From a virus: 27,843 nt of DNA. Below are positions 11,001 through 17,764 of this stretch, one piece after another. The stretch spans positions 1 through 27,843 of IMG/VR virus record IMGVR_UViG_3300010158_000265; one strand, given 5' to 3'. A program made the translations under genes and the position numbers. Numbering within the stretch: the stretch's first letter is position 1; each line of letters starts with the position of its first letter. Below the pieces are notes generated by a model. It did not search any database and had not been told where the DNA came from. It worked only from the letters and a program-made list of their open reading frames with translations.

Positions 11001-14000
11001 AATTAACATTAATTGATTAGATGCAACAGGATTAATATCTTTGCTAACATAAATGCTCGATCCAAATAATCCATTATTTTGAGGATTAGGATTTTTTAGA
11101 ATATGTAATACTACTTCTTGAGATAATGTAAAATTAATTTTTGATACTTTTACAATTCCTTCATTCAAATAAGCATTTGCACCTACGTAACTTGCGTTAG
11201 GTGCGCCTGCAAATATAGCATCAGTAGCATTGTCATATATTAATGAAGATCCAAAATTAGAAACATTTGTTCCTGTAAAATAATTTGTAGGTGATGTTTT
11301 TGATGCAGGACCATAATTAACTACGGGAATCATTGTTCCATTGTCAAGATTATAAACAAATATTCTTCCAGATCGCGATGTTTGACTAACATACCCCGGA
11401 GACGAAATAATTACTATACTTCCGTCGGACGATGTAGCAATTTTATATCCGTATTGTTGACCTATCTGAGTATCTACTGTAGTTGATATAACTTTGGTAC
11501 TATAATTTTTTAATTTTTTATAAACCTCCCATCTTCCATCAATATTAGTATCTGCCCATATTAGATCATTTTCTTTAAAATTAATCAAATCTTGCAAATT
11601 AGCAATTTCGTCAAAGTTATCTACTCTAACACTTACAAATTTAAATAATAATGCAGATGTATTAGAAACAGATAAAGAAGCCATAGTAGTAGCAGCTTCA
11701 AAACTATTAAGAGAGGTAACACGCTGAACAATATAAACACCATCAGAACTGTTATCAAGTCCAACAATAGATACAATATTGCCAGCTGACAAATTATGAA
11801 ATTTGTCAGTCGTAAATGCAATAACCTTAGTAGGAATAGATATAGAAGAACCTATCACCTTAGCAGGTTGTTTAGTATATCGATATACATCCCATTCGCC
11901 GTCGTCTCTAAATCCTAACCAAACTGTATTTCCCTCTTTTATATTACCATTATTTGCAATATCTAATATGCTGTTATTATTATAAGCAGTTGCAGTAACA
12001 TCATCTGCTTTTACATATCCCGCAACTGGCAAAATTATTCCGTCAGTTGAACTAGTTGTTAAAAACACACTGTTAGACAAATAGTCAGCATTTTTAATAG
12101 TAACTTCAGTTGGATTAATATAAGATATAGTATCGTTTGGATTTGTAGGAGAAGTGTCTACAAATTTTATTAATTGAGAATTTTCTCTAAAATCATTTTC
12201 TTTTAATGGAAATTCAATTTGATTATAAGATGTGAAGTTTCCGTATGATCCTATTCTAAATGCCCACTCTTCGTTAAAATCTATTTGCCCTTTAAGATTA
12301 TGAATACTTGCTTTAGCTAGTTTATCAATAGCATTTCTAGTTCCTTTTTCTTTGATAAATCCTTGATAAAATTTATATTGTGCAATAGGATTAACAAAAA
12401 TATTGTTAAGATAATTTCTAGGTGTATAACCAATAAGATGCTGTGCCATCTTTTGTTGGCCGGCATCAAAATTATCAATGTCTAAACTATAAAAATCTTC
12501 AAATTGATTAATTTTATAATCAAAATTAGGAAGTAACTGTGCAACAGGTTTTGTTCCTAATACTGTCCATTTAGCAAAATCAAATGATGCAGTTCCTACA
12601 ATATTTTGATTAGCCGAGTAATATTTTCCGACATATTTTACAATTTCTGCAATTTTATAATCAGTATAAGACTGCCATATTGAAATTTGTGCGTCATCGT
12701 AAATAAACCCAGGACTTAAAAAATCACCATTCCAGTTAGCTGTTTTAAAACCTATTAATCTAATTCTACTTTGACGATACCCGGTATCAATATCATAGAT
12801 TGTATCATTGAATATACTTTTATTATTAAGAATAATAACATGTTCTTTTTGAACAAGATTTAATCTTGCATAAAATAATCCTTCGGTAGTATTTCTAGTG
12901 CTGATTGAACAAGTCCCATTTTCTCTACTGAGGAAAAATTTATCCTTAGGAAAAGATTGTCCAGTTGCAGTTAATAAACTATATTCATAAAAGCTATTCA
13001 ATACATTATCAACAGCTGAATCAATAAATTTATATTTTAAAGAATTAGAAAATGGACTTAATGCAATTACAGATTTATCTGCCCAATTTTGTGTTGTCCA
13101 ATATAAAAACTCTTTTCCTGTAAAAGACCAATTTAGAATTTGTGCTAGTTCTTTATTATATTCATCAAAAATGAATCCCTGATTTTCTAACCATTTACCG
13201 TAACCAACTATAAAATCATACACTTCTTGAACTGTGCTGTATTTTGTTCCATAAGGAACCATTATATCAACACTGTCAAATTCTTTAGTAGTTAATATTG
13301 AAACACCACCAACTGTTGGTATTTTAGATAATATTGAATAATTTGCAGAAATAAATGCAGATCCGGTATTATGACTTTTTAAAACTCTATAATACGAATT
13401 GTCATAAGACACAATCTGTCCAGACTGATAAAAAGAATTTGCATTCCAAGTTAAGAAAGGCTCTGATTTTCCTCCAACAATGATTAAAGAATCAGTTGAT
13501 CGATGAATTGGTGAATTAATAAAAAAATACGGAACTCTTTTGTCGTAACCTTTAACTACATATTTTCCATTATTTTTTTCTACAATAATACCAGATATTG
13601 CAGCAGATTTTATAGGTGCGCTTACATTGAAATGTAATGTATAATCCTCTACAGGCAACAATACTCCAGGATTTGGACTAGCAGGATCAATGGAATCAAT
13701 TATAACAGATAATTTATCTTTGCTTAAAAACCCTCCGGCTTTGTAGCATAAATTAAAACTTATCAATGATAAATCATTTTTAAGAGTTTGAATATAATCA
13801 GTTCTACGTTGTTTACCGTGCTCAACTACCCACACACTATATCCTGATGTAGACAACAAATTACCCGAACTGTCAACATCGTTGGGTATTACAACACTGG
13901 CAGGATTTAACAACTTATGATCAGAATTAGAATTATAAATGTATTGACCAGTTTTATCTTTGATTAATCTGCTAGTATCAAACATTTTTGCTGCATAATC

Positions 14001-17000
14001 GGCAGGTTTTGTTAATGCTAAAATAATTTGAACAGCAAACGGCCACTGACTACTGCGTCTCCACGAGGTTTCTGCTGGGCCGTGATCACCAAACGACCAT
14101 TCTTGATCTGTATCAATGATTGAATCATTTTTTGCAAGAGACGCCCAATTTCTAATATCAATAATGCCACCGTGTTCGTCCACAGGAATAATATTAGACA
14201 GGCCAGGCCGAGCATAAGTTTTATTAATACCCATTCTTGAACCTTGTCTAATCATTCCGTTTTCAAGATCTTTCCATAGTGTTAAATTACCGGAAGTATA
14301 CGGAGCTGGACCATATTCTGATTCCCACCATGTTGGTTTAACAGAAAATCCTAGCATTTCCCAAGGATGTGTATCAGGTCGATCAGTGTCAAAATAATAT
14401 TTGTAAATTCCTCTCCAATTACCGGGAATGGTTTTATTAAAAATTGTATCTATTGCAGATTTATAATTATATGTTTTGTGATTAGATAATTGATAAGTTA
14501 AGTTTGAAGAATAATCTATACCGTAAACACTTGCCCATTTTAAAAAATCTCCCTGAATAATATTATAAATTTCTTTATAAGAATTATATTGAGATCTAAA
14601 TACTCCAGGAAGTATGTTATTAATATCGATCAAATCTTGATTATATAAAATTTTAAGATTATTATAGACACGAGTTTCGTATTCTAATAATGCAAGATCT
14701 CTAAAATCATCTTTATCATTATAATCAGAATATGCCACTGTTAAACTTCCGTCGTGACCCTGGATGACTTTTACGGGACCATCTACATAGGTATAATCAA
14801 TAAAAATACTAGGAACAAATTTAGGATAAAGACCTAATTTAGTAGGAGTAGGAGGAATATAAGAACCGTCAGTGCAGTTATAATCTTTAATAACAACAAC
14901 ATCGCCCTTAGTAATAGTTGCAAGTATTAAAACACTTGCATCATATTTTTCAAAAATATAATCTTTTTCGTAGGTTAAAAGTGAATTATTTAGATAAACT
15001 AGAACAGATCTATCACTTAAAATACTGTTATCAAAAATAGATGTTATAGAATAATTTTTATTACGACTATCGGTAACAGTGTATGTTCTAGTAATATTAT
15101 TATTACCATAGCCTATCATGTCACTTCTTCCGTAAGGAAAAGAAGAGTTTTTATTTTGTATAATAGATGCTAGTGCAGAATCTAACACATCAGCCGGAGA
15201 CAATTGGCCTCCAACTTGAGAAATAAATTTAATTAAATTTAATTTAAACTGATAATAATCGTTACTAGATTGTCTAATTGAATCTATTAAACTATTTTCT
15301 ACATTGGTAATAAATGAATGCGCAAAAGAAAGAGGATTATTATTTCCAATTAATCTAGATCCATATTTTGTAGAATTTGGTAAACTTTTTAGATTACTAA
15401 CTCCCGGAAATGCTCCAATAAAATTAGGATCTTTGTCAATCATAGATTTTACATGATCAGATAATTCGCTTAATGTTAAAGATGATAATACATCATTAAG
15501 TGGATTATTTGTTAAATTTAATGGAGTTTCATAAGTTCCTAAATCGTTAGGATTTGCCAAAGTATAACACTTAATTAATACCCTTTTAGGAATTACACTA
15601 CCGTCGATGTTATTTTTAAAAGTTACAAATAATTTATTATCAATTTTTTCTAGAGTAAAATCAGTCGATATATTTTGTTTAACATCATCAACGAATACTG
15701 ATACTGTTAGGTCATTAATTGTTGCTGCATTATCAAAAACATTTATTTCAATATTTTTAACATTACTAGAAACTATTTGAAATTGTAATACAGGGATTTG
15801 ATAAGGATCTGCAGGAGTCCATACATTTATGTAAGTAGGAGAACTTTTATTAATTTTTAAATATGCAGTATAAGAAGGAAAAGATGTAACTACATTATTT
15901 CCAATAATGCTGATTGACTCTGTTCCAAAGAAATTATTAAACAAATAAGTTCCTTCTAATCCTATGTCATTATAATATTTTAATGGAAAACCTAAAACAG
16001 GGTCAACAGCACCAGAACCTGTCATATAACCAAAAATTTGATTACCAAAAAATTCAGAGTTATAATATTTGGGATTGCTAAAACTAAATCCATCTTTGTC
16101 AAATAAATCAAACATAGGTGCTTGATTCCTAACTGTGCGTTGTTGAGATACAACCCAAGAATCTCCGTTAAACCACCATCCTTGCCCAGTGTGAGTATCA
16201 CCCATATTGATTACAACACCGTCTCCAACATTAGGAGTCATTATTTCGATTAAATTAATAAATTCTTGCCCATCAATAATGGCAAGAGAAACTTCAAATA
16301 TTTTTCCCTTAACTAACGGATCGGGGTCGGCATTAAAAATTACACGGTGGCCTGCTGCCAATCGAACTCCATCAACATAATATCCAACTGTTTTTTCTAC
16401 TTTAGAAAAAGCGTCAGTTGTTATTGTATCAATTAGGTCAATTGAATCAACTGCTTTTTCACAAAAATTCCAAAGTTGCATATCTGGAATAAATTCAATA
16501 ATTGGTCGAGATGCTCTTTGCGTTTGCAAATATACAGGATTATTATCCCCGTTAGCAATTGCTGTAAATTTAATAACATCACTGTGAAACCAGCGATTAT
16601 ATCTAGACCAAGGATTTAAATCATTACTAGATTTATTAATTGTTACATATTCAGGAACTAATGGAAGATTTTTAAAATTATCAAATGAAAATTCATCAAA
16701 AGGAGTTTCGTCAAAATTGTCATTGTATATAGTACCAATATTGTCAGGTGATGTTAATTTAGAAAATTCAACTAATTTAATACCTTCTCCGACTCCTTCA
16801 ACAATAAAATCTTTATCAGCATATTCTGCAGGAGTTACTTCGCCGGCAAATCTAACTTTAAGACCGTTGATAAATTCTATTCCGTTGCCAGATCGATATT
16901 GCACTTTATTAAGAATTTGATTTTCTACATCAATAACAGAATTTTCTAATAGTTTTTTTACTAAAAGACGACCACCTACTACATGATTATCATCAGTACC

Positions 17001-17750
17001 GTAGTATAAAACGCTAGGAGTTGTGTCGTCGACAGTAAAAATTATTTGACCCAACGAGGTGCCATTGCCAATAATTCCGTGATTATACTGACCTGCTGCA
17101 TCAGCCGTATCAGATGTTTTAAAATAAAATTTATGGACAGAAGTTACATTGAATACATAGGTAACTCCTCTAAAGAAAGTCAATAGAGGATCTTCAGTTA
17201 ATCCATCAGGAGTAAAGATAAAGAAGTTTCCATCTGCTGAATCGGTTACTGTATAGGTGCTAACTTCGCCAGTTTTAATGGTATTTTTTTGAGTTCCGGA
17301 TATAAAAACATAATCAGGACCATTTGGTAGCCAATAATATTCTCTAAAATTAATAAATTTATCCCAGTCAATTCTAGGATTATAAGAACTAAAATTAGGT
17401 CTAAATAATTGATCTAAGTTTTTATTATTTCCGCCGTAAACACCAATTTGATTCACTAAATCATCAAATCCAAATGCTTTTTTAATGCTGCCGTCAAGCT
17501 CTTTTACAATTAAACCTGGCTCAAGCTGATATTTTTGTCTTAGTGGCAACGATTCAGAAATATATACATCCGATGCATAATTAAAATTTTTGCTTAATTT
17601 GCTTCCTACAAACCCGTCTATGCGTTCTAGTTCAGGAGTTTTGGTTAATTGATCTAATGTGCTAGATAAAAACTTTTGATTTTTATCTGTTCTAAAAAAT
17701 GTAGGTAATAGATTAATTGATTGCTTATCGATATTTTTATTATTAGCCAT
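5079..17750 (-). CDS. Giant baseplate/virion protein at the gp7 position (4223 aa)
   Basis: This single open frame of 12.7 kb encodes a protein of roughly 460 kDa. It follows gp6, where T4 has gp7. Visible order: a conserved N-terminus (INLLPTFFRTDKNQKFL, WDKFINFREYYWLPNGPDY); a cupredoxin-like domain at 172-266; a Trp/Pro-rich block at about 1120-1240 (DRPDTHPWEMLGF, WRRSSQWPFA); a segment at 1794-1814 (FYQGFIKEKGTRNAIDKL) resembling the FYSTKGIEASYKFLFK part of T4 gp7; an FG-GAP propeller at 2095-2507; the block LWWDLSTVKYQWYEQSDI near 2590; NPGSGY repeats between about 2900 and 3320; a block with VKPYHTKIRNF near 3175; then many beta-sandwich-like segments and IKRGTLGTGAKDF near 4035. I infer a baseplate wedge/periphery component, perhaps replacing gp7 and other wedge proteins. 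Start support is good: AAGGAA about 10 bases upstream overlaps the gp6 stop. No frameshift or intein was seen. Confidence 0.85.
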   Translation of the reverse strand: MANNKNIDKQSINLLPTFFRTDKNQKFLSSTLDQLTKTPELERIDGFVGSKLSKNFNYASDVYISESLPLRQKYQLEPGLIVKELDGSIKKAFGFDDLVNQIGVYGGNNKNLDQLFRPNFSSYNPRIDWDKFINFREYYWLPNGPDYVFISGTQKNTIKTGEVSTYTVTDSADGNFFIFTPDGLTEDPLLTFFRGVTYVFNVTSVHKFYFKTSDTADAAGQYNHGIIGNGTSLGQIIFTVDDTTPSVLYYGTDDNHVVGGRLLVKKLLENSVIDVENQILNKVQYRSGNGIEFINGLKVRFAGEVTPAEYADKDFIVEGVGEGIKLVEFSKLTSPDNIGTIYNDNFDETPFDEFSFDNFKNLPLVPEYVTINKSSNDLNPWSRYNRWFHSDVIKFTAIANGDNNPVYLQTQRASRPIIEFIPDMQLWNFCEKAVDSIDLIDTITTDAFSKVEKTVGYYVDGVRLAAGHRVIFNADPDPLVKGKIFEVSLAIIDGQEFINLIEIMTPNVGDGVVINMGDTHTGQGWWFNGDSWVVSQQRTVRNQAPMFDLFDKDGFSFSNPKYYNSEFFGNQIFGYMTGSGAVDPVLGFPLKYYNDIGLEGTYLFNNFFGTESISIIGNNVVTSFPSYTAYLKINKSSPTYINVWTPADPYQIPVLQFQIVSSNVKNIEINVFDNAATINDLTVSVFVDDVKQNISTDFTLEKIDNKLFVTFKNNIDGSVIPKRVLIKCYTLANPNDLGTYETPLNLTNNPLNDVLSSLTLSELSDHVKSMIDKDPNFIGAFPGVSNLKSLPNSTKYGSRLIGNNNPLSFAHSFITNVENSLIDSIRQSSNDYYQFKLNLIKFISQVGGQLSPADVLDSALASIIQNKNSSFPYGRSDMIGYGNNNITRTYTVTDSRNKNYSITSIFDNSILSDRSVLVYLNNSLLTYEKDYIFEKYDASVLILATITKGDVVVIKDYNCTDGSYIPPTPTKLGLYPKFVPSIFIDYTYVDGPVKVIQGHDGSLTVAYSDYNDKDDFRDLALLEYETRVYNNLKILYNQDLIDINNILPGVFRSQYNSYKEIYNIIQGDFLKWASVYGIDYSSNLTYQLSNHKTYNYKSAIDTIFNKTIPGNWRGIYKYYFDTDRPDTHPWEMLGFSVKPTWWESEYGPAPYTSGNLTLWKDLENGMIRQGSRMGINKTYARPGLSNIIPVDEHGGIIDIRNWASLAKNDSIIDTDQEWSFGDHGPAETSWRRSSQWPFAVQIILALTKPADYAAKMFDTSRLIKDKTGQYIYNSNSDHKLLNPASVVIPNDVDSSGNLLSTSGYSVWVVEHGKQRRTDYIQTLKNDLSLISFNLCYKAGGFLSKDKLSVIIDSIDPASPNPGVLLPVEDYTLHFNVSAPIKSAAISGIIVEKNNGKYVVKGYDKRVPYFFINSPIHRSTDSLIIVGGKSEPFLTWNANSFYQSGQIVSYDNSYYRVLKSHNTGSAFISANYSILSKIPTVGGVSILTTKEFDSVDIMVPYGTKYSTVQEVYDFIVGYGKWLENQGFIFDEYNKELAQILNWSFTGKEFLYWTTQNWADKSVIALSPFSNSLKYKFIDSAVDNVLNSFYEYSLLTATGQSFPKDKFFLSRENGTCSISTRNTTEGLFYARLNLVQKEHVIILNNKSIFNDTIYDIDTGYRQSRIRLIGFKTANWNGDFLSPGFIYDDAQISIWQSYTDYKIAEIVKYVGKYYSANQNIVGTASFDFAKWTVLGTKPVAQLLPNFDYKINQFEDFYSLDIDNFDAGQQKMAQHLIGYTPRNYLNNIFVNPIAQYKFYQGFIKEKGTRNAIDKLAKASIHNLKGQIDFNEEWAFRIGSYGNFTSYNQIEFPLKENDFRENSQLIKFVDTSPTNPNDTISYINPTEVTIKNADYLSNSVFLTTSSTDGIILPVAGYVKADDVTATAYNNNSILDIANNGNIKEGNTVWLGFRDDGEWDVYRYTKQPAKVIGSSISIPTKVIAFTTDKFHNLSAGNIVSIVGLDNSSDGVYIVQRVTSLNSFEAATTMASLSVSNTSALLFKFVSVRVDNFDEIANLQDLINFKENDLIWADTNIDGRWEVYKKLKNYSTKVISTTVDTQIGQQYGYKIATSSDGSIVIISSPGYVSQTSRSGRIFVYNLDNGTMIPVVNYGPASKTSPTNYFTGTNVSNFGSSLIYDNATDAIFAGAPNASYVGANAYLNEGIVKVSKINFTLSQEVVLHILKNPNPQNNGLFGSSIYVSKDINPVASNQLMLIGAPGQNKVYTYSVSENADTSTITLLGANSQGISGNQYGYAISGSAHGDFVAVSAPSDNNIGAVYILNNPGVGPGVQTISAPSICKVGDQFGSSVLMSDDGLYLFVASTVASTTVNAPGKVFVYKNTGTQFTTSPIQIINNPRTDMQFGISMSIDSTSKVLVVTAQGNSSASKILIDSKKTTFDSNTCNFINIIANSGSSFVFNRNNEMFVYAEELADSSQNPANNSNYGQSSVISGSQIFVGASGSSGKVFLFDKIDPTVNSWAIHSTQPDLIDISKIKNSSTIDTFEETVIDYLDIIDPVKGRIAGLADQEIRYKTAFDPAIYSIGVDSVVVDTNTSWIEEHLGELWWDLSTVKYQWYEQSDIEYRKNTWGTLFPGASIDVYEWVSSEYLPSQWSAIADTPAGLMQGISGQPKYPDNSVVSVKQYYNSNTGASTNVYYFWVKNKVIVPDVNGRKTSASDVAGLIFNPNVYGTKFVSILAPNAISVTNVKDSLTASRIYLNISKDDIDNDINRHTEWLLLEENSASSMPNSLLDKKLLDSLLGKDSVGNPVPDANLPERTRYGVEVRPRQTLFKDRTGALRNLFEYTNTVLSQNIISNFVNFTNLNSKDEIPFPELGQYDKIVDDIENLHLVFVGGTKTAALSCSISNGKIISVSIDNPGSGYNIAPAVEIIGDTSGSSIKTTINDFGQIISAEIINPGFGLIDAPTLIVRPYTVVVRADSTINNVWSKYQYVNKTWTLVYTQQYNTTLYWDYIDWISSSYDSLKPLSATIDQPYLLDSLNLIVGDYVKVNNQGNGKYIILKKVKGNGTFDNNYDLLYSEKGTIKLKDILWNKVNSSYNFDYQLTYDQSLFDQSPEIELAKILYSIKNDIFVGPLKIYWNKFFFKAVRYAMSEQKFLDWAFKTSFINVKNMAGLLDQRPVYKFQNSQYYEEYINEVKPYHTKIRNFQVNYDIIDPTHSYTTDFDLAPTYDQDTHKFTPVSLDDTLMNVYPRKGWYDNYKLKVGKITLTNSGKGYTSVPSVQIITAQGDLGSGATAIAYISLGKVIEIEITNPGSGYTLNPTVVISGGGPTDLIPAKAYAVLINEKIRSNTIGIKFDRISTNREIGSTQYSDSFVCDGNEFEFKLSWAAQNKKSLIDIKLDGITVLSSDYQVVTYKELFNGYHKTYSKIVLTYAPLIGQVLSVTYSKNINLYNAIDRIADFYNPTSGMPGKENGQLMTGISYPGVQLQTLPFSYSANWDTLPFAESSWGDNSSDADLDTIIDGGAWSTLTNALVNATGINPSDIILDGDAFVSPNVSHAPEELLPGQVLESVGISVYTRAERGSPVMSQIMQEVTSTTLSTVVQLSMLPPNTGTLMVSFNNKILNYGSDYNVDFSNKTLTVSTQTVNGLIGVTVVGIGGIDYISSDYSTVSNTNKITIDAEALYDDIGSAYVSLNGKSLTTSEYTLSTISSKNKRGRVTVTGLTSGTNTLQAWFFGATYKGFSEVKEQRIYPNGFSNSFILDQFPGNIGPAHANAVVELNKKRLVPPNTVYYSVSNGQIIFDIDPNNEYPSGVFDLASLEVHINGIKIRNGVDFILDQPNQQIKFKNGFLKTNDVMAITNIVYSDYYISNGRIYIPRIALSSGDMIKVITYSNHDGSLIRTEVFKARGSRRYTMDRPLVNDDYVWVSIGGNTLINSFDYYIDTDGKTIVIDDGYPFNELDMVVIVSMTDVNDSAVIGYRIFKDILNRTHYKRLSYVNSTRLAAPLYTTSTEIYVENDSVLPVPYPSKNIPGIILIAGERIEYMELSNNTLSRIKRGTLGTGAKDFYPVGTLIVDQGSSQTVPFKENIITYTTSTTGGVSNYILPGIKFNSLTTATDQVEVYYGGILLRKPTINSVTLHDPSIAFDSGETNASGISSDIELDPEFTIELSGETNILHLNSSIININTGTRIVVIQKTAVDWYNDSVSLLADSSVQASFLRDKQSALPDKYHYGQL
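5098..5105 (-). promoter_or_regulatory. Possible late promoter before the 222-aa gene
   Basis: The minus strand reads GATAAATA, again NATAAATA-like, ending 5 bases before the first ATG of the 222-residue gene and lying inside the end of the giant gene. If it is real, the transcript would begin near that ATG and translation would probably use the ATG at codon 9 or 13 instead. The single motif is weak evidence. Confidence 0.2.
5950..7020 (-). other. C-terminal run of beta-sandwich-like repeats in the giant protein
   Basis: Residues of about 3575-3930 of the giant protein form a series of similar units, each with a short beta strand, a hydrophobic xVxxNGK/xVxxNGI turn and a closing 'YxxD' segment (for example VSFNNKILNYGSDYNVDF, VSLNGKSLTTSEYTL, VHINGIKIRNGVDFIL, VSIGGNTLINSFDYYID). 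At least four such units are visible. The pattern suggests stacked small beta domains that could form an arm or project from the baseplate. The unit boundaries are read by eye. Confidence 0.5.
7800..9050 (-). repeat. Four degenerate NPGSGY-type protein repeats in the giant protein
   Basis: Four copies of a short unit of the form I-x-I-x-N-P-G-x-G-Y-x-x-x-P-x-V-x-I can be read: VSIDNPGSGYNIAPAVEI, AEIINPGFGLIDAPTLIV, ITLTNSGKGYTSVPSVQI and IEITNPGSGYTLNPTVVI. They come in two pairs (about 8985-9050 with 8870-8935, and 7930-7995 with 7800-7868) separated by some 870 bases of unrelated sequence. Each pair is linked by a Gly/Ala/Ser-rich hairpin. This looks like a small beta module used twice. 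The function is unknown. Confidence 0.6.
10230..11468 (-). other. FG-GAP type seven-blade beta-propeller inside the giant protein
   Basis: Residues 2095-2507 contain seven successive units of about 45-65 residues, each with a Y/F-G motif, a strand ending in a hydrophobic run plus SAP/GAP/SSP-like turn, and a closing V-x-V-Y/F strand. Examples are QYGYKIATSSDGSIVIISSP, FGSSLIYDNATDAIFAGAP, QYGYAISGSAHGDFVAVSAP, QFGSSVLMSDDGLYLFVAS and YGQSSVISGSQIFVGAS. The pattern and number of units match the FG-GAP repeats of integrin-alpha-type propellers. The calcium-binding DxDxDG loops typical of some FG-GAP blades are not obvious. In a baseplate protein such a domain would most likely mediate protein or surface-sugar binding; that role is inference. 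Confidence 0.75.
16953..17237 (-). other. Cupredoxin-like domain lacking copper ligands, inside the giant protein
   Basis: Residues 172-266 read like the plastocyanin/cupredoxin-like module often seen in marine phage structural proteins: LLTFFRGVTYVFNV, then VHKFYFKT, YNHGIIGNGTSLGQIIFTV and LYYGTDDNHVVGGRLLV. Copper-binding members have a first His, then a Cys-x-x-His-x-x-Met loop near the end. Here a first His (206) and a late His (256) remain, but the Cys is absent (YY-GTDDNH) and the Met position is Val. The fold is probably kept as a structural or binding domain without a copper site. Confidence 0.55.
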
Positions 17751-17764
17751 TGTGACTTATTTCC

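Noticed and set aside
11633-11821. Minus-strand Leu/Ile-rich frame that looks like a small membrane protein
   Set aside because: It lies wholly inside the giant gene in another frame. Hydrophobic runs of this kind arise from AT-rich shifted codons, and there is no ribosome site.
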